A stretch of 64,000 bases of DNA from Halosimplex aquaticum (GTDB taxonomy: Archaea > Halobacteriota > Halobacteria > Halobacteriales > Haloarculaceae). The stretch spans positions 4,402,001-4,466,000 of the forward strand of contig NZ_CP118158.1 in NCBI RefSeq assembly GCF_028747785.1, in the 5' to 3' direction. Below are positions 49,675 to 57,966 of the stretch, one piece after another; the stretch's first letter is position 1; each line of letters starts with the position of its first letter. The notes beneath the pieces are model-generated. The model was not told where the DNA came from and searched no databases. It saw only the letters and a list, made by a program, of their open reading frames with translations. A program made the position numbers and the translations under genes.

Positions 49675-51171
49675 ATGACTTACGATAAATACACAAAAGC
49701 GATAGTCGGAGCCGTAGCGCTGACACTCGTCGTGAGTACGCTCGCGATGAGCGGCGCTGCGTCGTTCTCCGCACAGCAAGACGACACACAGACGAGCACG
49801 CAGACGCAGGAGACCTCGTACGTTCGGATCGCCCACCTGTCGCCGGACGCGCCGGCAGTCAACGTGACGCTGGGTAACCAGACGGTCGCGTCGAACGTCG
49901 AGTTCGGCAACGTGACCGAGTACATGAACGTCACCGCGGGCACGTACAACGTGAGCATCACTCCCGTGGGACAGCCGACGAACGCGATCTTCGAGGGGAA
50001 CGTGACCATCGAGCCGCGAGTGGTCGCGACGATCGCCGCCAGCGGTGAGTTCTCCTCGGAGTCCATGACGGACTTCGAACCGGCGACCTTCGAGGACAAC
50101 GCCTGGAAGCCGAGCGACGACATGGCGGCAGTGAGTATCGTCAACCTCTCGCCGGACGTGGGTTCGGTCGACGTCGTCGTCACCGAGGGGCCGTCCGACG
50201 GACAGACCGGCGAAGAGACGGAGACCGAGACCGACGTGGTCGGCGAAGAGACCGAGACGGAGACCGAGACTGACGTCGGTGTCGGCAACGAGACCGGGAC
50301 GGAGACTGACGTCGGTGTCGGCAACGAGACCGAGACTGAGACGGAAACTGACGTCGGCATGGGTAACGAGACGGAAACCGCGACAGACGAGGGAATGTTC
50401 CTCGCAGCGCAGGAGGAGACGGACACGGAGACCGAGACCGACGACGGCCTCGGCAACGAGACCGAGACGGAGACTGACGTCGGTGTCGGCAACGAGACCG
50501 AGACGGAGACTGACGTCGGTGTCGGCAACGAGACCGAGACGGAAACTGAGACGGACGTGGTCGGTACCGAAACCGAGACCGAAACTGAGACCGACATGGT
50601 CGGTAACGAGACCGAGACCGATATGGACGAGCAGCTGACCCTCGCCCAGAACGTCACGTTCCGGAACGCTTCGGAGTACATGAACGTCCCGGCCGGTGAC
50701 TACACGCTCGAGATCCGCTCGAACGAGACGGGCGAGACGCTCGCCACCGTCGACCTCTCCGTCGAGGGCGGCAACGCGTACACGGCGTTCCTCGCCGGGT
50801 ACCAGTACCCCGACGAAGCGCCCGCGGGCGCCTCGTTCCAGCTGATCACCGTTCAGGACGCGACGAAGTCTGTCACGCTCCCGACCGTGGAAGCGGGCGC
50901 GGAGACCGAGACCGGAACCGAGACTGACGTGGTCGGCGAAGAGACCGAGACGGAGACCGAGACCGACGTCGGCATCGGTAACGAGACCGAAACCGAGACG
51001 GAAACTGACGTCGGCATCGGCAACGAGACCGAGACCGCGACCGACGACGGCCTCGGCACGGAGACCGAGACGGAAACTGACGTCGGTATCGGCACCGAAA
51101 CCGAGACGGAGACCGACGACGGGCTTGGTGTCGAAACGGAGACGGACACCGCCACCGAAGCCGGCGCATAG
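49675..51171 (+). CDS. Secreted DUF4397-domain protein with Thr/Glu repeat arrays
   Basis: The ATG at 49675 gives 498 residues, starting MTYDKYTKAIVGAVALTLVV, a signal sequence. A first DUF4397 domain covers about 45-155 (YVRIAHLSPDAPAVNVTLG). A second begins with AAVSIVNLSPDVGSVDVVV, is interrupted at ~178-322 by repeats of the form ETETETDVGVGN, and resumes at LAQNVTFRNASEYMNVPAGDYTLEI. A second repeat array (~410-497) ends the protein. NxT sequons are frequent, so glycosylation is likely. The pattern suggests a cell-surface or pilus-like protein with flexible acidic spacers; function is unknown. Confidence 0.8.
   Translation: MTYDKYTKAIVGAVALTLVVSTLAMSGAASFSAQQDDTQTSTQTQETSYVRIAHLSPDAPAVNVTLGNQTVASNVEFGNVTEYMNVTAGTYNVSITPVGQPTNAIFEGNVTIEPRVVATIAASGEFSSESMTDFEPATFEDNAWKPSDDMAAVSIVNLSPDVGSVDVVVTEGPSDGQTGEETETETDVVGEETETETETDVGVGNETGTETDVGVGNETETETETDVGMGNETETATDEGMFLAAQEETDTETETDDGLGNETETETDVGVGNETETETDVGVGNETETETETDVVGTETETETETDMVGNETETDMDEQLTLAQNVTFRNASEYMNVPAGDYTLEIRSNETGETLATVDLSVEGGNAYTAFLAGYQYPDEAPAGASFQLITVQDATKSVTLPTVEAGAETETGTETDVVGEETETETETDVGIGNETETETETDVGIGNETETATDDGLGTETETETDVGIGTETETETDDGLGVETETDTATEAGA
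50203..50640 (+). repeat. Degenerate Thr/Glu/Asp coding repeat, first array
   Basis: Tandem units of roughly 33-60 bases encode ETETETDVGVGNE-like peptides, rich in GAGAC(C/G)GAGAC. One interruption (GMFLAAQEE, near 50395) splits the array. Units share high nucleotide identity, pointing to expansion by slippage or unequal exchange. Confidence 0.75.
50900..51168 (+). repeat. Degenerate Thr/Glu/Asp coding repeat, C-terminal array
   Basis: The same kind of unit (ETETETDVGIGNE, TETETDDGLG) runs to the end of the coding region. It is similar to the first array (50203-50640), consistent with shared origin or exchange between them. Confidence 0.75.
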
Positions 51172-51301
51172 CGAGCGACTGACTCCGCCGACGGATAGAC
51201 GCGAAATCGCCTTTTTTCTGCACCGCCGTTGCACCCCGAGAGGCTCGTCTGAACCGATCGATGTGGCGAGATTCAAGGCGACGGCGACCGAACGTGCGCT
51301 C

Positions 51302-51889
51302 GTGAACGACGACACGCAGGCCGACGACGGGGGGCAGCGACGCGGGGCGGCGTCGTCACCGTCCGAGGACACGTCGGAAGCGGAGCGCGGCGGGTCCACC
51401 GCTCGCTACGATCGGGTGACGCGCCACCCCACGCGGGGGCCGCACAATTCCATCTTTCACTGGACGACGGCGCGCCACCCGCTCCGGGTGATGGTCAACT
51501 ACGTCGTCATCCTCGCCTGTCGGGTCTGTCCGAGCATGCGGTTGAAGAACTGGTTGCTGCGGCGCATCGGCGTGACGGTCGGCGAGGGCGTCGCCTGGGG
51601 GCTGGAGTCGACGCCGGACGTGTTCTGGCCCGATCTCATCACCGTCGAAGACCACGCGATCGTCGGCTACGACGCGACCGTCCTCTGTCACGAGTTCCTC
51701 CAGGACGAGTACCGGACGGGCGAGGTCGTCATCGGCGAGCGGGCGATGATCGGCGCCGGCGCGATCGTCCTGCCGGGCGTCGAGGTCGGCGCCGGCGCGC
51801 AGGTGGCCGCCAACTCGCTCGTGACCGACGACGTCCCGCCCGGCGCGACCGCCGCCGGCGTTCCGGCGACCGTCGAGGACGCCGAGTGA
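51302..51889 (+). CDS. Hexapeptide-repeat acyltransferase (LpxA/CysE-like fold)
   Basis: I use the GTG at 51302 (MNDDTQADDG), giving 195 residues; an in-frame GTG at 51263 is also possible. The C-terminal half has left-handed beta-helix repeats: VGEGVAWGLE, IGERAMIGAGAIVLPGVEVGAGAQVAANSLVTDD, and a conserved His in ATVLCHEFLQDEY. Such enzymes acetylate sugars or amino acids. A Lys/Arg-rich segment (MRLKNWLLRRIG) and a hydrophobic stretch (MVNYVVILACRV) suggest membrane association. Substrate is unknown. Confidence 0.78.
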   Translation: MNDDTQADDGGQRRGAASSPSEDTSEAERGGSTARYDRVTRHPTRGPHNSIFHWTTARHPLRVMVNYVVILACRVCPSMRLKNWLLRRIGVTVGEGVAWGLESTPDVFWPDLITVEDHAIVGYDATVLCHEFLQDEYRTGEVVIGERAMIGAGAIVLPGVEVGAGAQVAANSLVTDDVPPGATAAGVPATVEDAE

Positions 51890-51938
51890 CCGGACGAACT
51901 ACGGGGCAGTGGTCTGACGCCGCGACGGTCGAACGCGG

Positions 51939-52730
51939 TCAGTCGCGGATGCGAACGATGCCCGACTCGAAGACGCTCCGGTTCGGGACGATGTACTCCT
52001 CGCCGTCGCTCTCGATGCGAGTGGTGAACATGTCGACCTCCTGGACGATCCCCTCGCTGTCGTCGATGCGGACGCGGTCGCCGATGCTGTACGGTTCCGT
52101 CAGCAGCAGGTAGACGCCGGCCGCCCCCGAGCGGAGCATGTCCCAGAACGCGACGACGGCGAGGACGACCAGCGAGAACGCGTAGACGGCGAGCAGGACG
52201 AGCAGCGCGTCGGTCTCCACGCCGAGCTGGCCGAGCGCGATCAGTATCGCCACGTAGAAGATGCTGTACTTGACGAGTTCGGGGATGACGCTGACCTCCG
52301 GGAGCTTGACGCTCCGGAGGCGCTCGCCGACGTAGAGCTTCGCCTGGTCGCCGACGACGAGCCCGATGATGAGTGCGAGCGCGGCGATGAACAGGCTCGG
52401 CAGGTACCCCGTGAAGCGCGTCCAGAACACGTCCGGGTTGCCGAGCTGGGCCACGTTGACCGCCAGAACGATGGCGAGCACGTAGACGAAGACCGCCGCG
52501 ATGTTCGAGATGATCCCGATCGTCGAGGTGCCGAAGCCGCGAGCGGTCCGTTCGAACGGCGTCCCCTCGACGGTCTCGGGGATGCCGGCGCTCCTGAGCA
52601 GCGTCCGCGTCCACCGCCAGACGAGGTAGCTGAAGACGAGGCCGAACAGCAGGATCGCGATCGAGGCCACGACCGCTCCCTGGTCGGAGAAGACCGCGCG
52701 GACGAACTCCGCGAGCCAGTCGATCTGCAT
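51939..52730 (-). CDS. MscS-family mechanosensitive channel
   Basis: A 263-residue protein with four or five hydrophobic helices (VASIAILLFGLVFSYLVW, SNIAAVFVYVLAIVLAV, FIAALALIIGLVVG, YVAILIALGQLGVE, LAVYAFSLVVLAVVAF) and a MscS beta domain (YSIGDRVRIDDSEGIVQEVDMFTTRIES). It releases osmolytes when the membrane is stretched. Its ATG overlaps the dacZ stop (ATGA at 52727-52730 on the minus strand), so the cyclase and the channel are co-translated. c-di-AMP control of osmoadaptation gives a functional reason for the pairing (inference). Confidence 0.9.
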   Translation of the reverse strand: MQIDWLAEFVRAVFSDQGAVVASIAILLFGLVFSYLVWRWTRTLLRSAGIPETVEGTPFERTARGFGTSTIGIISNIAAVFVYVLAIVLAVNVAQLGNPDVFWTRFTGYLPSLFIAALALIIGLVVGDQAKLYVGERLRSVKLPEVSVIPELVKYSIFYVAILIALGQLGVETDALLVLLAVYAFSLVVLAVVAFWDMLRSGAAGVYLLLTEPYSIGDRVRIDDSEGIVQEVDMFTTRIESDGEEYIVPNRSVFESGIVRIRD

Positions 52731-53536
52731 CAGTACGCCTCCGGATCGAGCTCCAGGATGAGTTCTCCCGCCTTGAACGCTCGCACGAGACCGTCGCTCT
52801 CGGAGAGGACGATCGCGATGGCGTTCGTGTCCCGCGTGATCGCCCCGGCGGCCATGTGGCGCGCGCCGAGCCCCTTCGGGATGTCGACGCCCTCGGCGGA
52901 GGGTTCGAGGTAGCGATAGGCGGAGACGATCTTCCCGGAGTCGGAGATGACGAACGCGCCGTCGAGCCGCGAGAACTCCTTGAGCATCACGTTGACGATG
53001 GGGTCGCCGACGTGGACGTGGGACTTCTCGAAGGGGTTGTAACTGAGCGGCCGGGACTTGTTCATCACCTTCCCGGCGTCGCCGACGACGAACAGCGCGC
53101 CGACCGGCTTGCCCTTCTGGCCCTTCTTGCCGAGTTCGACCGCCACTTCGAGCACGTCGCGGATGACCGAGGGCTCGGCCCGCGAGTTGGCGAACAGGTC
53201 GTAGACGCCCGACTTCTCGAACTCGTCGGCCCGCACTCGCGTGACCGTGTCGGCGTCCTCGCCGAACACGCCCGCCAGACAGACCAGCTCCGCGTCCTCG
53301 TCGACGTGGCCGTTCTCGACGGCCCCTTCGACGCCGAACCGAACCCGATCGCGCAGGTCCTCGAACTCCAGCGGCAGCTCCACGAACGACTCCGCTTCGA
53401 CGTCGTTGTCCGGGCCGACGACGACGGTCTCCTCGTCCTCGGCCATCGTCTCGTAGTCCGATTTGCCCGGCGAGAAGAGAAACACAGCGTCGGCGTCCGC
53501 GACTAGCTCGTCGAGGAAGTCGTCGAGACCGGTCAT
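52730..53536 (-). CDS. dacZ: Diadenylate cyclase DacZ
   Basis: The 268-residue enzyme makes c-di-AMP from two ATP. The cyclase domain carries LDGAFVISDSG (DGA at 192-194) and GARHMAAGAIT (224-230), matching the DGA and RHR-like motifs of DisA_N enzymes. The first ~110 residues form a separate N-terminal domain found in archaeal DacZ. In Haloferax the orthologue is HVO_1660 and c-di-AMP is tied to osmotic control. The stop overlaps the MscS gene start. A weak TATA-like element lies upstream of 53536. Confidence 0.93.
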   Translation of the reverse strand: MTGLDDFLDELVADADAVFLFSPGKSDYETMAEDEETVVVGPDNDVEAESFVELPLEFEDLRDRVRFGVEGAVENGHVDEDAELVCLAGVFGEDADTVTRVRADEFEKSGVYDLFANSRAEPSVIRDVLEVAVELGKKGQKGKPVGALFVVGDAGKVMNKSRPLSYNPFEKSHVHVGDPIVNVMLKEFSRLDGAFVISDSGKIVSAYRYLEPSAEGVDIPKGLGARHMAAGAITRDTNAIAIVLSESDGLVRAFKAGELILELDPEAY

Positions 53537-53745
53537 TGTCGTATCAACTCATCCGACATGAAAAAGCGTTTCGGCCCGTCTGACCGCCGTCGCACGCTCG
53601 TCATGCGAACGCGCCGAACTCGTCCCGAGGCCGGCCCGCCGCACCCGGAAAAGAACTGCCACCTGACACGTCCGCGTCGGGGGTGGTGTTCCGTCCGCGA
53701 TCGCTCACTGCCGCGACGGACTGCCATGCGACCGCGACGCCCCGA

Positions 53746-54756
53746 TCAGGCGTCGAGCGGGAGCGAGCGGTACCGCTCCAGCACTCGCTCGCGGACGTCG
53801 GCGTCGGACACGCCGGCGGTCCTCGCGAGCGCGAGCGCCCCGCCCATGGCGACGCCTTCCTTCGCCTCGCCGGCGACGTAGCCGTCGAACGCGGGGTGGT
53901 CGCCGGCGTCGAACGCCGGATCGGTCGCGGTCACCGAGAGGTCGAACGCGTCGGCCAGCGCGCCGAGATCCACCGACGGATCGTCGGCGACGTACTGCGT
54001 CGTCGCCAGGTCGAGCGGCCGCTCCTCCCCCGCGTGGCGCAGGACCGCGGCGACCGTCGCCAGCTGGGTCCCACCGGCGAGCGTGACGGCCGTCCCCGAT
54101 TCGAGACAGCCCAGCGCGAGCCCGCTCAGCACGGCCAGCACCGGGTCGCCCATCCGCCGGATCGCCTCCCGGGGGTCGCCGGACAGGTCGCCCTCCGCGA
54201 GCCCGCTCGCGGCGAGTCCCTCGTCGACGACCGCCTCCTTCCGTTCGACCGGGTTCTCCGGCAGCGACGAGGAGACGCTCGCGCCGTCGGCGGTGGCCGA
54301 CCGCTCGCCGAGCGCCGCCTGCACGCCGAGCGCCGTCGTCGTCCCGCCGGGGATCGACTCCCCGAGGTACACCTCGTCGTCGGGCAGCGCCTGCCCGAAC
54401 TCCCGGGCCGCCGCGAACGCCCCCGGCGCAGTCGGGACCGGATCGGCTTCCCGGATGTCGTCGCCGGACCGCGCCCCGACCGTCACCGTCGGCGCGCCGG
54501 TCGGTTCGGCCAGCCCGGCGTCGACGACGGTCACGTCGAACCCGACCAGGTCTCGCACAGCCCGCGTCACCACCGCCGGCGTCGGACAGCCGGTGGGACT
54601 CACCGGCACTACCGGCGACCGGACCGGTTCGCCGTAGCTCACGATCTCGGCGTCGGCGCTCGGCGTGTGGACCATCGCCTCCGGGTCGGCGCCCGCCGCG
54701 CTCAGCCCCTCGATCTCCGCCGTCCGCGTCGTCCCGACTGCCAGAACTACGCGCAC
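53746..54756 (-). CDS. cobT: CobT-family phosphoribosyltransferase (cobalamin nucleotide loop)
   Basis: A 336-residue member of the archaeal CobT family, with [24 protein letters not shown], the segment [22 protein letters not shown] and [20 protein letters not shown]. CobT activates the lower ligand base of cobalamin using nicotinate mononucleotide. The glutamate mutase in the same window depends on B12, though no other cob genes are adjacent. Length is normal. Confidence 0.85.
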   Translation of the reverse strand: MRVVLAVGTTRTAEIEGLSAAGADPEAMVHTPSADAEIVSYGEPVRSPVVPVSPTGCPTPAVVTRAVRDLVGFDVTVVDAGLAEPTGAPTVTVGARSGDDIREADPVPTAPGAFAAAREFGQALPDDEVYLGESIPGGTTTALGVQAALGERSATADGASVSSSLPENPVERKEAVVDEGLAASGLAEGDLSGDPREAIRRMGDPVLAVLSGLALGCLESGTAVTLAGGTQLATVAAVLRHAGEERPLDLATTQYVADDPSVDLGALADAFDLSVTATDPAFDAGDHPAFDGYVAGEAKEGVAMGGALALARTAGVSDADVRERVLERYRSLPLDA

Positions 54757-54893
54757 CTGTCTCCCCTCCCCGTCGCGCTCGGACTGCGTTCCATATCCGT
54801 CGGGTCAGACGGCCACGAGTTAACTCCGTCGGGACGCTCGCCGCAAGAAAGAGGACGCTTCGAACCGGTCCCCCTCGAACCGACTCGGTTTCG

Positions 54894-55607
54894 TCAGATG
54901 AAGTCGTCGACGCTCGGGCCGCCGGCCGAATCGCTGTCCTCGTGTTCGGTCCCGCCGGCCATCAGCGTCAGCGGGTTGCGCGTCTGGAGCCAGACGTGCC
55001 CCTCGCCGGAGAGTTCGGTCACGAAGCCCTCGCCGCCCAGCATCGTCGACTTGATGCTCCCGTCTTTCCGGCGGTCCATCGACAGCCCGTCGGTCCAGGC
55101 CACGAGGTGATCCTCGTCGACCGTCAGCGGCTCCTCCGGCGTCACCTCCTTCTCGTACATCGACCCGTACGAGGAGACGAAGGCCATCCCCTGCCCCGAA
55201 ATGCCCAGCACCGTCAGCTCGCCCGACGAGAACAGGTTCGACCGGTTGTTCATCTCCGTCGACCGCTCCACCAGCGGCTCCCAGGCCAGCAGCGACCCCG
55301 ACTGGGACTTGATCGGTCCCTGCTCGGTGACGTTGATCGCCGTGATGTCGCCCGGGTGGTCCGGCACCAGCGTCACCTCGGCGTCGTCGGCCACCGCGTA
55401 GTACTTGTTCTCGACTAACCCCCGCTCGTCGCTGATCGCCCGCTTCGCCATCCCCATCACGCCGTCGTCGCCGCCGATGCTCGTCTCGTTCTCGATTCCC
55501 GCCGACTGGGTCATCATCGCGCCCGGCTTCGTCTCGATCTCCTCACCCTCCGCGAGACCCACTTCCAGCACCGCGTAACTCGGTCGCTTGTCGATCGTGT
55601 AGCGCAT
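54894..55607 (-). CDS. AIM24/TIGR00266-family protein
   Basis: I use ATG 55607 (MRYTIDKRPSYAVLEV), giving 237 residues; a TATA box at 55634-55646 lies ~27-39 bases upstream, and GGTGAG directly precedes this ATG. The upstream ATG at 55628 would add seven residues. The beta-helix-like family is shown by GAMMTQSAGIENETSIGGDDG, AEVTLVPDHPGDITAINV and GSLLAWEPLVE. Its biochemical role is unknown. The C-terminus ends in an acidic tail, PSVDDFI. Confidence 0.88.
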   Translation of the reverse strand: MRYTIDKRPSYAVLEVGLAEGEEIETKPGAMMTQSAGIENETSIGGDDGVMGMAKRAISDERGLVENKYYAVADDAEVTLVPDHPGDITAINVTEQGPIKSQSGSLLAWEPLVERSTEMNNRSNLFSSGELTVLGISGQGMAFVSSYGSMYEKEVTPEEPLTVDEDHLVAWTDGLSMDRRKDGSIKSTMLGGEGFVTELSGEGHVWLQTRNPLTLMAGGTEHEDSDSAGGPSVDDFI

Positions 55608-55633
55608 CTCACCAGGTATGTCTCTCATCCGTT

Positions 55634-55646
55634 ACTTATATCTTGC
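55634..55646 (-). promoter_or_regulatory. TATA box of the AIM24-like gene
   Basis: AGATATAAGTAAC on the minus strand lies 27-39 bases before ATG 55607. It is the only AT-rich block between the gene and the 120-bp repeat array. Confidence 0.6.
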
Positions 55647-55705
55647 TAATGTTTACGTGCAAACGCCACCGTTCGGGCCTGTTGGCCGCGTTCACGGGAC
55701 AATTC

Positions 55706-56054
55706 GCGGGACCGGATCCGAACCGAACGGGGACGGTCGGCCTAACGTCGCTCGCCCGCTGCGACTCCTCGGGTTCGAATCCGTTGGCGATGTTGCGACT
55801 CGTAGTCTGCTCGCAGCAAAAATGCGCGGGACCGGATTTGAACCGGACCCAGACGTGCTCGCTCCCTGTGGTCGCTGTGCGCGACTGGTAGGGTTCAAAT
55901 CCGCTGGCGATTTTACTGCTCGCGGTTTGCTCGCAGCAAAAATGCGCGGGACCGGATTTGAACCGAGTGGAGACGGTCGGCCTCGCTTCGCTCGGCCGCT
56001 GCGACTCCCCGGGTTCAAATCGCGGTCCTGCTCTTCGCTCACTCCGTTCGCTCA
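55706..56054. repeat. 120-bp tandem array carrying tRNA-Leu 3'-end copies
   Basis: GCGGGACCGGATTTGAACC, the reverse complement of the tRNA-Leu 3' end, occurs at 55826 and 55946 and, with two changes, at 55706. The spacing is exactly 120 bases. GGGTTC(G/A)AATC recurs at 55771, 55891 and 56011, also exactly 120 apart, in the opposite orientation, so each unit can fold on itself. CTGCTCGCAGCAAAAATGC ends the first two units. The fourth copy of the 3'-end sequence is the real tRNA-Leu. No anticodon arm exists in the units, so they are not tRNA genes. ORFs reading MRGTGFEP through them are artefacts. Confidence 0.88.
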
Positions 56055-56138
56055 TGCGCGGGACCGGATTTGAACCGGCGGATCCCTACGGAACAGCGTC
56101 CTAAGCGCTGCGCCTTTTCCTGGCTTGGCTACCCGCGC
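56055..56138 (-). tRNA. tRNA-Leu (TAG)
   Basis: An 84-nt class II tRNA on the minus strand. Acceptor GCGCGGG pairs with CCCGCGC, with discriminator A. The anticodon stem CAGCG/CGCTG encloses CTTAGGA, giving anticodon TAG (Leu). A long variable arm (TTCCGTAGGGATC region) and T-arm CCGG-TTCAAAT-CCGG follow. Its 3' end is next to the 120-bp array, whose units contain the same last ~20 bases. Confidence 0.94.
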
Positions 56139-56178
56139 CCGCTTTCCGCTATCCCCGTCGCGCTCATGAAGGTGTCGC

Positions 56179-57216
56179 TCACGAGTCGCCGACCGCCACC
56201 CCGTGGAACTCGAAGCGGGCGCCGCCGTCAGCCCCCTCTGTCACCTCGACGGTCCAGCCGTGAGCCCGCGCGATCCGTCGGACGCTCACCAGACCGTATC
56301 CGGTCCCGTCGACTGCCGTCGAATACCCCGACTCGAACACCGCTTCCCGCTCTTCCGCCGGGATCCCGCACCCGTCGTCTTCGACGGAGAGGCAGCCGTC
56401 CCCGTCGACGCCGACGCTCACCTCCACCCCGCCGTTCTCGTCACCGATCCCGTGCTCCACCGCGTTGACGAAGAGGTTCTCGAGCAGTTGGGTCAGTCGC
56501 CCGCGGTCGGCCGCGACGGGTCGGTCGTCGCGGACGAACAGCGTCGACTCGCCCGTCGCGACGTGTTCCCAGGCCGAGCGAGCGACCGCGGCGAGCGAGA
56601 CGTACTCGGTGTCGTCGGCCGACGGGTCCGATCCGGTCCTCGCGATCAGGTCGCTCAGCAGTTCGTCCGTCCGGTCGAGCGCCGCGAGGGCGTCGTCGAG
56701 GTGACCGTCGTCGCCCGTCCGGCGGGCCATCTCGATGCGGTGCCTGACCGCGTAGAGCGGATTTCGCAGGTCGTGACCGACGACGCTCGCGAACTCGCCG
56801 ATCTGGTCGGTCTCGGACTGGCGGTACCGCTCGCGCGCCCGCTCCCCCCGGTCGATCGCTCGTTCGACGGCGTCGACGAGCGCCTCGTCAGCTATCGATG
56901 GGACGTACTCCGCGGCGCCCGCCGCGACGGCCCGATGCGCCAGCGATTCGTCCCCCTCGCGTGCGAGTGCGACCACTGCGACGGCCGGATCGGTCTCGCG
57001 GATCGTCTGTATCGCTGCGACTGGGTCCGGACAGCTGTCCGCGTCGACCACCAGACAGTCCGGTCGTCCGGCCGCGACGTCGTCCGCGAGATCGCCGAAA
57101 GCGATCCGTTCGACGGTGAAATCTCTCCGCTGGAACCGCGATTCGGCATCGGCGAAGGCCTCGGTTCGCTCCCCCGGCGCTCCGTCGACCCACGCCACGG
57201 CTCTCTCCCCGTTCAT
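56179..57216 (-). CDS. Receiver-histidine kinase hybrid
   Basis: The 345-residue protein has an N-terminal receiver domain (DCLVVDADSC with Asp58; VAVVALAREGDES) and a C-terminal kinase. The HisKA helix carries FASVVGHDLRNPL with His148. The ATPase domain shows LLENLFVNAVEHG, EDDGCGIPAEERE and GTGYGLVSVRRIA. There is no membrane segment. Such compact receiver-kinase proteins are common in haloarchaea and act as phosphorelay nodes; partners are not adjacent. Confidence 0.92.
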   Translation of the reverse strand: MNGERAVAWVDGAPGERTEAFADAESRFQRRDFTVERIAFGDLADDVAAGRPDCLVVDADSCPDPVAAIQTIRETDPAVAVVALAREGDESLAHRAVAAGAAEYVPSIADEALVDAVERAIDRGERARERYRQSETDQIGEFASVVGHDLRNPLYAVRHRIEMARRTGDDGHLDDALAALDRTDELLSDLIARTGSDPSADDTEYVSLAAVARSAWEHVATGESTLFVRDDRPVAADRGRLTQLLENLFVNAVEHGIGDENGGVEVSVGVDGDGCLSVEDDGCGIPAEEREAVFESGYSTAVDGTGYGLVSVRRIARAHGWTVEVTEGADGGARFEFHGVAVGDS

Positions 57217-57303
57217 TGCAAGCGAGTGCGCCGCCCTCCCGGTTAAAGTATCGTACCGGGATCGGCGGGGCGGTTCGCCAGTCGGGTCGACTGTCCGCGA
57301 GCG

Positions 57304-57882
57304 TCAGTCGGCGCCGACGTTCTCCGTGCTCTCGATGTAGGGCGGATCGGGTTCGATGCTCGCGTACTCGACGGCTCGCTGGCCGAGCGTCCGGACTCGG
57401 TCGCGGTCGCTCTCCTCCCGGAGCGACTCGCCGTCGAACTTGGTCCGCGCCCGCGGCAGCGCGGCCTGGTGGGGGAGGACCCACGCGTTGAGCGAGCGGC
57501 AGACCGACCGGAGGTGGTCGAGGGACGTGACCGGGAACGACCCGCCGGCCACGCAGAGGAGGCCGATCGTCTTGTGTTCGAACTCGTCGAATCCGCAGTA
57601 GTCGAGAGCCGTCTTGAGGACCGACGAGTACGACCCGTGGTAGACGGGCGTCCCCAGGAGGATCGAATCGGCCTGGCCGATCCTGTCGCGGAGTTCCGCG
57701 GCGTCGCCGGCGTCCTCGTCGTCGGGGTCGAACACCGGGAGGTCGAGCGATCGGAGGTCGATCAGGTCGACGCTCGCGCCGGTCTCTTCCGCGGCATCGA
57801 GCGCGATCCGCAGCGCTTTGCGTGTGTAACTCTCCTCGCGCAGGCTACCACAGACGGCGGCGACGTGCGGCTGGTCCGACAT
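57304..57882 (-). CDS. NADPH-dependent FMN reductase-like flavoprotein
   Basis: The ATG at 57882 (MSDQPHVAAVCGSLREES) gives 192 residues. The flavodoxin-like phosphate loop GSLREESYTR, and LLGTPVYHGSYSSVLKTALD with GLLCVAGGSF, match the FMN_red family. Such enzymes reduce flavins or quinones with NAD(P)H. The gene lies between the receiver-kinase and antiporter genes in the same orientation, with short gaps, but a functional link is not evident. Confidence 0.9.
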   Translation of the reverse strand: MSDQPHVAAVCGSLREESYTRKALRIALDAAEETGASVDLIDLRSLDLPVFDPDDEDAGDAAELRDRIGQADSILLGTPVYHGSYSSVLKTALDYCGFDEFEHKTIGLLCVAGGSFPVTSLDHLRSVCRSLNAWVLPHQAALPRARTKFDGESLREESDRDRVRTLGQRAVEYASIEPDPPYIESTENVGAD

Positions 57883-57966
57883 GTGTCCTCGTCGGGGACG
57901 CGAGCCTAAAATTTCGCCGGTTCCGCCGCTTCTCCGGGCGGCAGTGCCGTCGGACCGCGCCGTCAC

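Noticed and set aside
50203-51168. CRISPR-like repeats
   Set aside because: Repeats are in-frame coding units of unequal length with no unique spacers; they encode Thr/Glu peptides.
55618-56073. 151-aa ORF (and the opposite-strand one at 55636-56055) with repeated MRGTGFEP / GFEP motifs
   Set aside because: They translate the 120-bp tRNA-derived repeats; period is a multiple of three so frames stay open. The 3' part lies in tRNA-Leu. No protein-like composition apart from the repeat.
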